Assembly (NCBI GenBank): GCA_022813675.1
Contig: CP063375.1
Location: forward strand, 2,204,501-2,268,500
DNA length: 64,000 nucleotides
DNA from: Deferribacteraceae bacterium V6Fe1
GTDB taxonomy: Bacteria; Chrysiogenota; Deferribacteres; Deferribacterales; Deferrivibrionaceae
Reading direction: 5' to 3'
The translations under genes and the position numbers were made by a program. Positions 28,101-36,215 of the stretch are shown here, piece after piece. The notes below the pieces were generated by a model that made no database searches, was not told the origin of the DNA, and saw only the letters and a program-made list of their open reading frames with translations. The first letter of the stretch is position 1, and each line of letters starts with the position of its first letter.

Positions 28101-28319
28101 TGGTGTATAACCTTTTGAATACAGTAGCTGTGCTGTCTCAGGATTTTGAAAAACAAGGTCGTAATCTTCAATTATTGCTGCTTCTTGTTCTTCAGTTAAA
28201 GAATTGTGTGAAACTAATGAAAATTCTTCACCCAATGCCCCAGATAGGTATCTTGCAAAATCCTCCCATACACTCATATCTTCTGCAGCGTGGTGAAAAC
28301 ATATGTATAACAATCTCAT
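25131..28319 (-). CDS. PhnD-like/PAS/GAF/PAS/GGDEF/EAL cyclic-di-GMP protein
   Basis: The 1062-residue protein starts with a PhnD-type solute-binding domain (about 1-225: VGVIPIRVIYSTLIELEQIGL, NGEIDIGITRKDTYLKL) but has no signal peptide or membrane helix. PAS (about 240-350), GAF-like (370-500) and PAS (510-620, GYSKSELIGKEPSIFKSG) domains follow, then a GGDEF domain whose active loop reads AGDDF and is probably inactive. The EAL domain keeps GFEALVRI near 831, ITEREVN, DDFGTGYSS and AEGVEN. It therefore likely hydrolyses cyclic di-GMP in response to a cytosolic ligand or redox cue. The last residues (SIHNSVST) are encoded by an IS-end remnant. Confidence 0.88.
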   Translation of the reverse strand: MRLLYICFHHAAEDMSVWEDFARYLSGALGEEFSLVSHNSLTEEQEAAIIEDYDLVFQNPETAQLLYSKGYTPIGRLNEQWDAVCYFSQKKLEKDKKFYKVGVIPIRVIYSTLIELEQIGLDINQIDFIPFKNLEDIHSAVINGEIDIGITRKDTYLKLSQDFLASTEIIHEFSMGIFHTFMVKNAESKFNQRIKQVLFEMHKSEFGLDILKRLGSDKIIEVGYEFKFIERLNLLGDKISEFRNYKSIFNAIEKVSDVGVVIYQDTIKYANNYVKKLTGYYEDIMNIKLDKLVAPLYRKKGLEALENRLAGKFFDTTYDRLEIITKEGQIIDCMGFASTVIYKGKPSGIFIFIDIRRRIFLEKALKASSKISNLFVHSKDKRILIKEVGEIIYNILELDYIKVAISDEKKCSIEFEKGISVPSHFRLNEIEDKLYISEACDKNGNIKSLAFILPIYINNKAEVIIEIHTSRYIKFTNEIYMLVNKLRNDITVLVDRIEKYFQNEYLFSALDSSKDFCMILNEDFKIAYINDSVKKITGYSKSELIGKEPSIFKSGKLDRNFYENLHKKIINGEQFEGIFINKDKFGNLFYLDATAIPIQKEKEFKGIFFIGKNITNEKLLENEVNKAKYQDYLTGLLNYIGYKINISKLIGLNPENVSAIIICDIQNMSYINSEYGYEFGNEVLRSVSKILRKCVKERDIIARVAGDDFGIFASNIKEKENIIKILERIRERFKRKIEINGVEIVLNFKICVVVYPFDGENIDELLNKSALTLGKLKKSDNDVGFYNEKLTAEAEKSIYVCKLINDTFLYERFVLFYQPYFYANSLELAGFEALVRIKDSNGNIIYPNIFIDYLEQSIYINKFEHWLINKAGSIIGKLNVPIGINISAKNLNLEHLKNLLDDVSIEICSKLTIEITEREVNNNFLLLSTEFEKYKHRKNFKIAIDDFGTGYSSLVRLKQIPCDVIKIDISFVRDLFKSQKDTVFVQAILELASKFGYNTLAEGVENLEQFEYLKRNGCDILQGYLFSKPVDEDTLINTDWKKYSETLRENLKLGSIHNSVST

Positions 28320-28372
28320 AGGAGTACTAATCTATATTAAAATCTTAAAAAATAAAACTGCTTTGATATTGC

Positions 28373-28663
28373 CGTCACCCAATTTTTTGCACCCTTATGC
28401 CAAGTGTACATGTTCCTTTCTTTTCATATTTTCTAACCAATTAATAGCCTGTCTTTTTTCTCCTAATTCTAAATAATAACTTATCTTATCGCCTTAAGTG
28501 ACTCAAATTTTCTTACAAGGCACCTCACAATCCTCCGCCTCTTAAAGCAAGATTTAATCCTAAATATATTTTTGCTCTTACTCAAATGGCCTTTACAAAG
28601 GAAACATAAACACCGCCGGGGAATTTTAAGGGCAATAAGGTGGGGATTTTAATTGACTTTGAC
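28373..28663 (-). repeat. Right copy of ~290-bp inverted repeat
   Basis: This is the inverted partner of 13790-14082. The outer end (CTTTGAC on the plus strand) abuts the 19-bp direct repeat at 28664; the inner end stops at CGTCACCC (28373). Decayed frame pieces shared with the left copy include ISYYLELGEKRQAINWLENM on the minus strand. The two copies carry different indels, so they have diverged since duplication. Confidence 0.8.
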
Positions 28664-28682
28664 ACCCTAAAAACTAAGATGT
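28664..28682 (+). repeat. 19-bp direct repeat, right end of island
   Basis: Exact second copy of ACCCTAAAAACTAAGATGT from 13771-13789. If one copy is removed with the island, the rebuilt site reads CTAAAAAC-TAAGAT-GTTTTTTAG, an imperfect palindrome. Confidence 0.75.
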
Positions 28683-28799
28683 TTTTTAGCATTATGCAGT
28701 CAGCATCTATTGATTTAGTTAATAAATAGACACTTAAATTGTCAAAAAATGTCAAAGAGATGATTGGTCTCTTGTTTGACAGCAAATCTTAAAATCTTC

Positions 28800-28815
28800 G
28801 CCGGGGCAACCCGGC
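28800..28815 (+). terminator. Orphan terminator-like hairpin
   Basis: GCCGGG-GCAA-CCCGGC is followed by ATTTTT. No plus-strand gene ends nearby, so it is probably left over from a lost gene. The gap 28683-28894 otherwise holds only the short repeats listed next. Confidence 0.5.
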
Positions 28816-28825
28816 ATTTTTAACT

Positions 28826-28855
28826 AGTGCTAAGTGCTAAGTACTAAGTGTTAAG
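28826..28855. repeat. Degenerate 8-bp tandem repeat (AGTGCTAA type)
   Basis: AGTGCTAA, AGTGCTAA, GTACTAAG and TGTTAAG run in tandem with point changes. A similar short motif with AGAAC units follows at 28868-28885 (CCTAGAACGTAGAAC). Function unknown. Confidence 0.7.
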
Positions 28856-28894
28856 CTAAAAGCAACATTGAACCTAGAACGTAGAACATACCAC

Positions 28895-30427
28895 CTATAC
28901 CCTTTCCCACTCAAAATTTACCACATTCTTTTGTTCAGAGCTAAATTCGATGCCGATAAGATAGATTTGTTTGCCTTCATTTAAATATTTCTCAGCATAA
29001 TTTCTCTCTTTGATTTGCCTTAAAGCTTCCCCCTTTTGGCCGTCAACCTTAAATTCCAAAATATAAATCTTATCTTCTGTAAAAATAGTCAAATCTATCC
29101 TGCCTTTGTTTGTAACATCTTCACCAATCAGCCTAAAGCCAAGTGAAGAAAGATAAGTATAAATTACACTTGCATAAAAACCTTCGTATAAACTGATATT
29201 ATTTTTTGTGAAATTTGTATACGGTATTGAGGCAAATAGTGAAATTAGATTATTTTTTACTATGTTAAAATCAGCGTTATGTAAAGCATTAAAAGTTTGA
29301 TTTTGAATATATGTTACTTCCTTATGATTAAAAAAGTAGCGAAGAATATAATCATTTAATGATATCTGGACTTCAAGGTTTGGTATCTTTAGCTTATATT
29401 CTATAGACCTGCCTGTATCAATCATCTTCTCAATCGTCAAATAACCCGATTGATAAAGTATCACTTCCAAATCAATATTTTCTATATCAAAGCTGGAAAG
29501 TATTTTTTTATCTAATATCAGATTAGTTAAACTCGGTAAAAAATAATTTCTCTCTTTTATGAGCTTAATCAAAAAAGATGGTGTGCCGCTTTCAAACCAA
29601 TAATTATCAAATACAAATTCATTACTTATAAATTGCAAAATATCAAAGGGATTATAAACATTATCTTTTAAAAAATTATAACCATTGTACCATTTTTTTA
29701 CCTTTTCCAAATCCACATCTTTAAAATAAGGCATAAATGATGTTTCTATATCTTTTTGAGTATAGCCGCATATATTGCCATACTTTGGATTGAGGGATAT
29801 GTCAGTGAGCATATTGAGCCCGCTAAAGATAGATGCCTTGGAAAATTTACTCACGCCTGTCAAAAATGCAAATTTGACATAGGCATCATTATCTTTGATT
29901 ATAGAATACAACCCCTTGATAAACTCCCTATTTATCTTAGCCTGATCAATATTTTCAATCACATCAAGAATAGGTTTGTCATATTCGTCTATTAATATTA
30001 CTACCTTTTGATTGTATTTTTCGTAAGATTTTTGAATAAGCTCATTGAAACAAGATGATGCATTGTCTGCATTTTCACAATCTATTTCAAGTATCCTTTG
30101 GTTGGCTTTAAATATATCAAATGCTCTATCTTTTAGGCTTTCAAGTGAACTCAAATCACCAGCCCAGCTTATCTTTATTACCGGATATTTTTCATCCCAA
30201 TTCCACTTGTCATAAATATACAGACCTTCAAAAAACTTTTTGTTGCCTTCAAACAATTCCTTTAATGTATCAAGAAATAAAGATTTACCAAATCTGCGGG
30301 GGCGGGATAGAAATACATATTTGTATTCTTGAATTAGCTTATAAGCTTCTTCAGTCTTATCGATATAAACGTAGTTTCCTTCAATTATTTCACTGAATGT
30401 TTGTATTCCGATTGGGAGCTTTTTCAT
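28895..30427 (-). CDS. AAA-ATPase-like protein with PD-(D/E)XK nuclease domain
   Basis: The 510-residue protein opens with LPIGIQTFSEIIEGNYVYIDKT and the Walker-A-like SRPRRFGKSLFLDTL near residues 40-54, the signature of the AAA-ATPase_like family (PF09820). Walker B is VVILIDEYDKPI. The C-terminal part has GRIDLTIFTEDKIYILEFKV (D...ExK near residues 443-460), a PD-(D/E)XK nuclease core (PF08011). Such genes are often multicopy and sit at variable sites in anaerobe genomes; their role is unknown. A GGAG site precedes the ATG. It lies just outside the right end of the island. Confidence 0.85.
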   Translation of the reverse strand: MKKLPIGIQTFSEIIEGNYVYIDKTEEAYKLIQEYKYVFLSRPRRFGKSLFLDTLKELFEGNKKFFEGLYIYDKWNWDEKYPVIKISWAGDLSSLESLKDRAFDIFKANQRILEIDCENADNASSCFNELIQKSYEKYNQKVVILIDEYDKPILDVIENIDQAKINREFIKGLYSIIKDNDAYVKFAFLTGVSKFSKASIFSGLNMLTDISLNPKYGNICGYTQKDIETSFMPYFKDVDLEKVKKWYNGYNFLKDNVYNPFDILQFISNEFVFDNYWFESGTPSFLIKLIKERNYFLPSLTNLILDKKILSSFDIENIDLEVILYQSGYLTIEKMIDTGRSIEYKLKIPNLEVQISLNDYILRYFFNHKEVTYIQNQTFNALHNADFNIVKNNLISLFASIPYTNFTKNNISLYEGFYASVIYTYLSSLGFRLIGEDVTNKGRIDLTIFTEDKIYILEFKVDGQKGEALRQIKERNYAEKYLNEGKQIYLIGIEFSSEQKNVVNFEWERV

Positions 30428-30701
30428 AATCGTCTCCGAAACATTTATGGCAATATAATCTTTTTACAAATATAAGATAAATTATAACTTTTAGCAAGTG
30501 GGGTTTACCCGATATCAAACTGTTTTTGGTATCTTTTACATTTAGGAAAGTTTTTTTATTTTCTAATTTGCTCTAATATAATGTTTGCTATTTAAACAAA
30601 ATTTTAATCCTCTATTTTTGCATTAAGTATTAACAAATATTGTATAACAGGAAATAGTAAGCAATTACCTATAACAAATATTTTAATTTGGTTAACAGTA
30701 C
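30428..30701. other. Intergenic region, AT-rich
   Basis: No gene is visible. A 9-bp imperfect hairpin around 30510-30535 (GATATCAAA ... TTTGGTATC followed by TTTT) is the only structure I can see. Confidence 0.4.
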
Positions 30702-31424
30702 TTAATTTCTACCACAGCACTTTTTGTATTTTTTACCACTGCCACAGGGGCATAAATCATTACGTCCAATTTTTTCTTTTTTCTTTTTAGTTTTATTTAA
30801 GTTTTCTTTAAACTTTTTCTTTCTTTCATCCAAAAACATTTCCCCGACTGCTTTTATACCTTCAACAGCACTTGGTATTATTTTATAAATCAATTTTCTA
30901 TCAACATTTTTATCATTTTTTAAATGTTTATTCACAATATCTGGATACGCAGCACTATATAAAATCCCAAAAAAATAGACATAACTGTCTAACCCTTCTA
31001 AATCGTTCTTTATTAGCTCTCGGTCAGGATACCAAATTTCAGGTCTCATTTTAAATGCAGAAAAAAGACCCTTTGCCCAATCTGAAATTTCAGCCATATA
31101 TTCATCAGTTAAATCTTCATCTTTTATTACGTCGACAAGTATCTTAAACTTTTGATTTTCTGCAGCATAGATATAAGCATTATAAGCTTTCATAAGATTA
31201 TCTACAAAAAGGCTCATTTCTTCTTGAGATTCAAATATCGGTTCTTCATTTCCAAATATTTCAGGCATATATTCACTTAGAAATATAACATCAGGCGTTA
31301 ATGCAATACCGAAAAGAAACCCTTCAAGCTCAGCAACATTCATCGCTCCATCTGTTTTTTCAAGAATCTTTTTAAAAACCTCTTTTTGCTTTTTGTTAAG
31401 AATATCTACCATAAACGCCGGCAT
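30702..31424 (-). CDS. UPF0149/YecA family protein with SEC-C zinc motif
   Basis: The 240-residue protein has the all-helical UPF0149 domain ([16 protein letters not shown], ... GFLFG being the family mark) and ends with a SEC-C motif, [21 protein letters not shown], where three cysteines plus a fourth bind zinc. SEC-C tails occur on SecA and on YecA-like proteins that contact ribosomes or SecA. AGGAGATG lies 6 bases before the ATG. It is a single gene, and nothing nearby points to its substrate. Confidence 0.85.
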   Translation of the reverse strand: MPAFMVDILNKKQKEVFKKILEKTDGAMNVAELEGFLFGIALTPDVIFLSEYMPEIFGNEEPIFESQEEMSLFVDNLMKAYNAYIYAAENQKFKILVDVIKDEDLTDEYMAEISDWAKGLFSAFKMRPEIWYPDRELIKNDLEGLDSYVYFFGILYSAAYPDIVNKHLKNDKNVDRKLIYKIIPSAVEGIKAVGEMFLDERKKKFKENLNKTKKKKEKIGRNDLCPCGSGKKYKKCCGRN

Positions 31425-31600
31425 TTCAACATCTCCTATAACATATTTGGCAGTGCTTAAGGATATTTACTATAGATTTAAGTGTTTGTCGAGTATTCAA
31501 AGACTGCCGTCAGCTATTTCTTATACATCTAAACTACAATTTAACTTTTCTTCATTTATTCAAACCTGTGCTTCTCTGCAGTCTCTGTGATTAAAAAACT

Positions 31601-31782
31601 GTGAACAGTGAAAAGTGAATAGTGAATAGTGAATAGTGAATAGTAAACTGTGAGTCTTGGACAAAAAATAAATTGTGTAAGTTAATATGAGGTGTAAAGG
31701 TTGTAAAGGGTATGAAGGTGTAAAGGTTATAAAAGTTGTAAAGGTTTTAGAGACTAAAACATAATACTTAATACTTAATACT
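31601..31782. repeat. Cluster of short-period degenerate tandem repeats
   Basis: Three arrays lie close together: AGTGAATA units at 31601-31644, GTAAAGGTT-like units at 31690-31748, and AATACTTA units at 31763-31782. Around them are CTCTGCAGTCTCTGTG and CTCTGCGTCCTCT, which look like decayed copies of another short repeat. No coding frame crosses them. The rest of 31425-32110 is AT-rich with no gene I can see. Confidence 0.75.
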
Positions 31783-32116
31783 AAATTCTAACCTCTGCGT
31801 CCTCTATTGCAAAAACTATCTCTCTCAACAAATAATATGCATTAAACTTAAACTTTTGCTCGAAACCTATATATTATTCATAAATTATAATATACAAAAA
31901 TTTGCATAAATTACTGATAATAAAGTATTTTAAAAATAGAAAAACCCTTATATAAGATAAAATTTCAAAAAAATCATACATAGTAGATATGAGATATGTT
32001 GTTTAATTTTATTTAAACTACAATAAGATACAGACAAGCATTAATTTAAAACTAAGTTCTCTTTTATCTTAAATCTAAATAAATATTGCATTTGTTTTTT
32101 TCTTTGTTTATAAATA

Positions 32117-32134
32117 GTTACCGGCAACAGTAAC
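32117..32134. promoter_or_regulatory. Possible operator upstream of the molybdoenzyme operon
   Basis: GTTAC and GTAAC form a dyad with 8 bases between them, 25 bases before the start codon. It could bind a repressor or activator; no regulator can be named. Confidence 0.3.
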
Positions 32135-32158
32135 ATAATTTTTTATTAGGAGGTTAGT

Positions 32159-34669
32159 ATGCCTTGTTTAAACAGGAGGAACTTCTTAAAGCTAAGTGCA
32201 GGGGCTGCACTGTCAGGAAGTTTACTTTCACTAAAAGAGTCGCACGCAAAGGTTACACCTTTGGATTTTGGTGTAGAAAAAAAAGTACCTGTTTTGTGTA
32301 GGATGTGTGCCCAATTCTGCCCAATGATAGCAGTAGTTAGAGACTCGAGAGTAATAAGAATAGAGTCAAATAAAAACACACCACATTCAGGTATTTGTGC
32401 CAGAGGGAGGGCAGCAACAGCTGCGTTGTACAACCCAAACAGGATTAAACAGCCTTTAATCAGAGTAGGTAAAAGGGGAGAAGGAAAGTTCAAACCGATT
32501 TCTTGGGATGATGCTTTAAAAATTATTTCAGATAAACTTATCAACTTAAAAAATAACGGTGAAGAGCACCTGGTTGCTTTTTTACCAAGATTTAATAGTG
32601 CACCAGGAATGGATAAAGAATTTTTTACCATTTACGGCACCCCAAATATTGTAGGATACGGGGATACATGTTTTGGCAACTCATTAATTGTAAGCTATGG
32701 TTCAATTATGGGTGGTAAGGAAGATAAAGGTGTACCTGGGGGCGGAACGGGCGCATTAAGTCCTGATTATGAAAATGCTAAATACGGGATTCTTATCGGC
32801 AGAAATCCAGGTGGCGGACTTGTAACTTTCCCTTGGGGAATTATGTATGGAAAAGGTAGAAGAAATGGTTTAAAAGTTACAGTTATTGATCCAAGAAAGC
32901 CATCAGAGGCAGGGGAAAGTCTTACCGAATGGCTACCGATAAGCCCCGGTACAGATTTAGCCCTTTTACTTGCTATAGCAAACACAATTTTGACCTCCGG
33001 AAAATTTAACAAAGAGTATCTAAAAAAGTATACAAATGCATCTATGCTTATTGATAGTGAAGGCAAACCGATCCACATTGAAAACATAGATGAAAACCAT
33101 ATAGATTTTCTCGTATATGACGAAGATGACAAACAATTTAAACTCTCTAAAGATGCATCAAGCCCGTCATTGATAGGAGAGTTTGAATATAACGGAGTTA
33201 AAGTTACAACTGCTTTAAGTGCACTGATTAAATCCTCAAAGCAATTTACACCTGAATGGGCGGAAAAAGTTACAAGTGTGCCTGCCAATAAAATTAAAAA
33301 TGTCGCAGAAAATTTGATTAACAATGCACCTCAAGTGTTTATAGAAAGAGGGTACAGATCTACTCGATATGATAATTCAATGGAAGAAAAAAGGGTAATC
33401 CTGATTATAAACACTCTTTTAGGAAGCATAGGAGCGAAAGGAGGGATGATTATTCAAAGAGGTGCAAAAACTGCAGGTTTTATAAAAACACCTAAACCTA
33501 AGCAAAAGCCCATCTCACACTATTACCGTAAATTTAGCGAATACTCGTTAATAAACACTAAAGATTACAGAAGACTTTTCATAAAATCACTCATTGAAGA
33601 AAAACCATACAAATGCAAAGTGGCAGTATTTTGGGGTCAGAATATAATTGGCGGCTCTACAGGTAGTGAAGAAATTATTCAAGCATTGGAAAAGCTTGAA
33701 ACAATAGTCGCCATTTCCCCCTATTTCAATGAAACAGTACTTTATGCTGATATAATACTTCCTGATGCAATGTTTTTGGAAAGGGATGAAGCCATTCGTA
33801 CAAAATTTAAAGCACCTTACCCTACCATTGCTGTCCACAAAAAGGCTGTTGAGCCTCTTTTTGGTGCAAAAGAGGGTTACTGGATTGTTAATGAGCTTGC
33901 AAAAAGAGTTTTGGACTCAGAAACATATAATACATACTTTAGTCATTACAACGAAAAAGGGATTAATGCTATTTTAGATAAGCAACTTTCCAAAGTAGAA
34001 GGATTATCAGAAGATGAGCTACAAACATTTTCGCCAGACTCACTATTTGAAAAAGGGGTATGGACTGGAAATATAAAATACGGGGTAAAGGCAAAAACAA
34101 AATCTAAAAAAATCGAAATATACAGTACTTTCTTTTTGGAAAAACATTTTGAACTAAAAGCGGAAAATGAAAAGTTGGCAAGTATATTAGACCCTGGCTT
34201 TAAATATCAGCCCCCATACTGGAAAACAGAAAAAGAAACATTAGACAAAGATGAGTTTATACCGGTAACAGGCTTTAACCCATTAAGCTCATTTACAGGC
34301 GCACAAACAAAAGATAACCCTATTTTAAACTTCCTTGGTGGCATGGTAGATTGGGATGCAATATATATCAACAAATCAAAAGGGGAAAAAATTGGACTTA
34401 AAGATGGGGATATTGTTGAAGTTTTTAATATTCAAAAGCCCCATCTTGTTACTAAAGCCAAAGTAAAACTTGTAGAATATGTTCACCCTGACGCCTTATT
34501 TTCATATTATGGAGTAGGTGCTGGATATTATAACAATCTTACAAACTTTTTAACTAATGCGCCAAAATATGGATTTAATCCTAATCATATAGGAAACTTT
34601 ACCTTTGCCGCACTTGATGGCGGGCAACTGGCTCAAGACTTTATTGTTAAAATCAGGAGGGCAAAATGA
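32159..34669 (+). CDS. Tat-exported molybdopterin oxidoreductase, catalytic subunit
   Basis: The 836-residue protein begins with a twin-arginine signal (NRRNFLK near residues 5-11) and belongs to the DMSO reductase superfamily. Cys47, Cys50, Cys54 and Cys80 bind one [4Fe-4S] cluster. The predicted molybdenum ligand is Cys171 in GYGDTCFGNS, so it is not a selenocysteine formate dehydrogenase. The C-terminal molybdopterin-binding domain (GDIVEVFNIQKPHLVTKAKV) is present. Size and style fit the polysulfide/thiosulfate/arsenate reductase branches, but I cannot assign the substrate. It acts in the periplasm, exchanging electrons with the next two subunits. TTAGGAGG precedes the ATG. It overlaps the next gene by 4 bases. 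Confidence 0.88.
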   Translation: MPCLNRRNFLKLSAGAALSGSLLSLKESHAKVTPLDFGVEKKVPVLCRMCAQFCPMIAVVRDSRVIRIESNKNTPHSGICARGRAATAALYNPNRIKQPLIRVGKRGEGKFKPISWDDALKIISDKLINLKNNGEEHLVAFLPRFNSAPGMDKEFFTIYGTPNIVGYGDTCFGNSLIVSYGSIMGGKEDKGVPGGGTGALSPDYENAKYGILIGRNPGGGLVTFPWGIMYGKGRRNGLKVTVIDPRKPSEAGESLTEWLPISPGTDLALLLAIANTILTSGKFNKEYLKKYTNASMLIDSEGKPIHIENIDENHIDFLVYDEDDKQFKLSKDASSPSLIGEFEYNGVKVTTALSALIKSSKQFTPEWAEKVTSVPANKIKNVAENLINNAPQVFIERGYRSTRYDNSMEEKRVILIINTLLGSIGAKGGMIIQRGAKTAGFIKTPKPKQKPISHYYRKFSEYSLINTKDYRRLFIKSLIEEKPYKCKVAVFWGQNIIGGSTGSEEIIQALEKLETIVAISPYFNETVLYADIILPDAMFLERDEAIRTKFKAPYPTIAVHKKAVEPLFGAKEGYWIVNELAKRVLDSETYNTYFSHYNEKGINAILDKQLSKVEGLSEDELQTFSPDSLFEKGVWTGNIKYGVKAKTKSKKIEIYSTFFLEKHFELKAENEKLASILDPGFKYQPPYWKTEKETLDKDEFIPVTGFNPLSSFTGAQTKDNPILNFLGGMVDWDAIYINKSKGEKIGLKDGDIVEVFNIQKPHLVTKAKVKLVEYVHPDALFSYYGVGAGYYNNLTNFLTNAPKYGFNPNHIGNFTFAALDGGQLAQDFIVKIRRAK

Positions 34670-35475
34670 GTAAAAATATAATTTGCTATGACTCAATGTC
34701 ATGTATCAGGTGCTATGCTTGTATGACAAATTGTGCTATAGAAAATAGTACAAGGCAATTCAGAGATAAAGGGTATAAGTACGAAGCATCAGTAAATGAG
34801 CCAAAAGAAAGTAAATTTTACCTTACCCCTTTAACTTATGAATATGGAAAATACCCTGAAGCGCAAAAAATAACAAAATTTCATCATTGCAATCATTGTG
34901 AAAACGCTCCTTGTAAGCAAATTTGCCCTGCAGGAGCAATAGAGCAAAGAAAAAGTGGCGCAGTCGTTATTCATGAAAATGTATGTGTGGGCTGCCGCTC
35001 ATGTATAGATGCATGCCCTTATAATGTACCTAAATACAGTAAAGAAACAAACAAAACCTCTAAATGTATTTTATGTTACGACCGCATCGAAAACGGTTTA
35101 AAGCAGGCTTGTGTGGAAGGTTGTCCTACTGGAGCGCTATTTTCTGGAACAATTCAAGAAGTAGAGCAAGAGATAGCTAAAAGGATTGCAACCTACAAAG
35201 ATACATATAATGAAGACTTTGTTGCTTACGGGCTTGATAAGGTAAACAACTATGTAGGAAAGCTGGGTTGGATAACAATAATTCCCAAGAAAGAAATGGG
35301 TCAATATAAGCTCCCTGAAAACCCACGAAGCAACGCAATTGCTTTTAGAAACTTTGCCAAAACAAGTGCACCATTTTTAATTGGTGGTGCATTGGCTGCA
35401 ACAGCCGGACATTTTATATATTGGCTGGCAAAAAGAAAAGAAGTAGTTGCAGAAAAAGAGCACAAGGAGGAGTAA
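34666..35475 (+). CDS. Four-cluster ferredoxin-type electron-transfer subunit
   Basis: The 269-residue protein carries four sets of cysteines for [4Fe-4S] clusters: CIRCYACMTNC, CNHCENAPCKQIC, CVGCRSCIDAC and CILC ... CVEGC. A C-terminal membrane helix (APFLIGGALAATAGHFIYWLA) follows. A beta subunit with a C-terminal anchor is the layout of FdnH in formate dehydrogenase N, while most PsrB/PhsB proteins lack the anchor. It passes electrons between the molybdoenzyme and the cytochrome b subunit. It is translationally coupled to both neighbours. Confidence 0.9.
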   Translation: MSKNIICYDSMSCIRCYACMTNCAIENSTRQFRDKGYKYEASVNEPKESKFYLTPLTYEYGKYPEAQKITKFHHCNHCENAPCKQICPAGAIEQRKSGAVVIHENVCVGCRSCIDACPYNVPKYSKETNKTSKCILCYDRIENGLKQACVEGCPTGALFSGTIQEVEQEIAKRIATYKDTYNEDFVAYGLDKVNNYVGKLGWITIIPKKEMGQYKLPENPRSNAIAFRNFAKTSAPFLIGGALAATAGHFIYWLAKRKEVVAEKEHKEE

Positions 35476-35476
35476 T

Positions 35477-36184
35477 ATGACTCAAAACAATACTAATCAA
35501 AAAATAGAAGTATTTAACCAAATAGTTATTTGGTATCATAAACATATAATTCATTTTATGATATTTTTCATAATTACGGGACTGCCAATTTTATCCAATA
35601 AATTTAGCTTTTTAGCCTACATATTTGGTATACCTGTTAGCTTGTTTGCCGGTGCCAATACTTCCGCAGAAATACTAAGTATTGGTATTCAGGTTGCAAG
35701 AATATTCCATAGGGTAACGGCATTATTTTTCCTACTTACAACAATACCGTTTGTAATTGTTATGCTTAAGGATATAAGTTCATGGCAAATATGGCCTGAA
35801 AAATGGGGTATTAAAGCATTTTTCCAGGGATTTTCAGATTTGTATAAAACATATATAAAATTTGAGCACCCTGAAATAGGAAAATACAATATGGGTCAGA
35901 AGCTATTTGCATGGTTTATAATATTTTCAATGATAGTTATGACTATTACTGGGTTAATGCTGACATTTAGAGATTCTTACACCTTAGAGGCTTTACAATG
36001 GGCGAAAAGCCTGCACGGTACATTTTTTATACTTATAATATTTTTTCTAATTATTCACATGTATATTGGGACTCATCCAATTAACAGATGTGGCTTAAAA
36101 GCAATTTTTAGGACAGGTGAAGCTAACTTGGAACATATCAAAGAAAAACACCCAAAATGGTATAAAAAGATAGTAAAAAATTAA
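35477..36184 (+). CDS. Cytochrome b subunit (FdnI/FdoI-like) of the molybdoenzyme
   Basis: The 235-residue protein has four membrane helices: HIIHFMIFFIITGLPI, FHRVTALFFLLTTIPFVIV, WFIIFSMIVMTITGLML and LHGTFFILIIFFLIIHMYIG. Histidines near their ends suit two b-type hemes. The GTHPINRCGLKAIFRTG end is typical of formate dehydrogenase gamma subunits. It would exchange electrons with the quinone pool. The ATG at 35477 is preferred because AAGGAGGAG lies just ahead of it. The gene ends at a strong terminator. Confidence 0.87.
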   Translation: MTQNNTNQKIEVFNQIVIWYHKHIIHFMIFFIITGLPILSNKFSFLAYIFGIPVSLFAGANTSAEILSIGIQVARIFHRVTALFFLLTTIPFVIVMLKDISSWQIWPEKWGIKAFFQGFSDLYKTYIKFEHPEIGKYNMGQKLFAWFIIFSMIVMTITGLMLTFRDSYTLEALQWAKSLHGTFFILIIFFLIIHMYIGTHPINRCGLKAIFRTGEANLEHIKEKHPKWYKKIVKN

Positions 36185-36188
36185 AAAT

Positions 36189-36214
36189 GGGGGCAAACGC
36201 CCCCCTTTTTTTTT
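36189..36214. terminator. Terminator between the molybdoenzyme operon and the SDR gene
   Basis: GGGGGC-AAAC-GCCCCC followed by a run of nine T on the plus strand. The stem also lies just past the stop codon of the converging dehydrogenase gene. Confidence 0.9.
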
Positions 36215-36215
36215 A

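Larger units (their letters stand above)
13790..28663. mobile_element. 14.9-kb putative mobile defence island bounded by long inverted repeats
   Basis: The segment is delimited by about 290-bp inverted repeats (13790-14082 and 28373-28663) whose outer ends both begin GTCAAAG, and these are flanked by an identical 19-bp direct repeat. It contains the PLD-helicase, DNA methyltransferase, RloC-like ATPase, coiled-coil membrane protein, PC4-like protein, an IS256-family remnant and a GGDEF/EAL protein. No integrase or intact transposase is visible inside, so it would have to be moved by enzymes encoded elsewhere, or is now immobile. It starts 97 bases after tRNA-Pro, but the repeat is not tRNA sequence. 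Confidence 0.65.

Noticed and set aside
31601-31782. Possible CRISPR array
   Set aside because: Repeat units are 8-9 bases with no unique spacers and no cas genes nearby.
32159-34669. Formate dehydrogenase alpha subunit
   Set aside because: The molybdenum ligand is Cys in GYGDTCFGNS, with no selenocysteine and none of the surrounding formate dehydrogenase text; only the partner subunits look Fdn-like.
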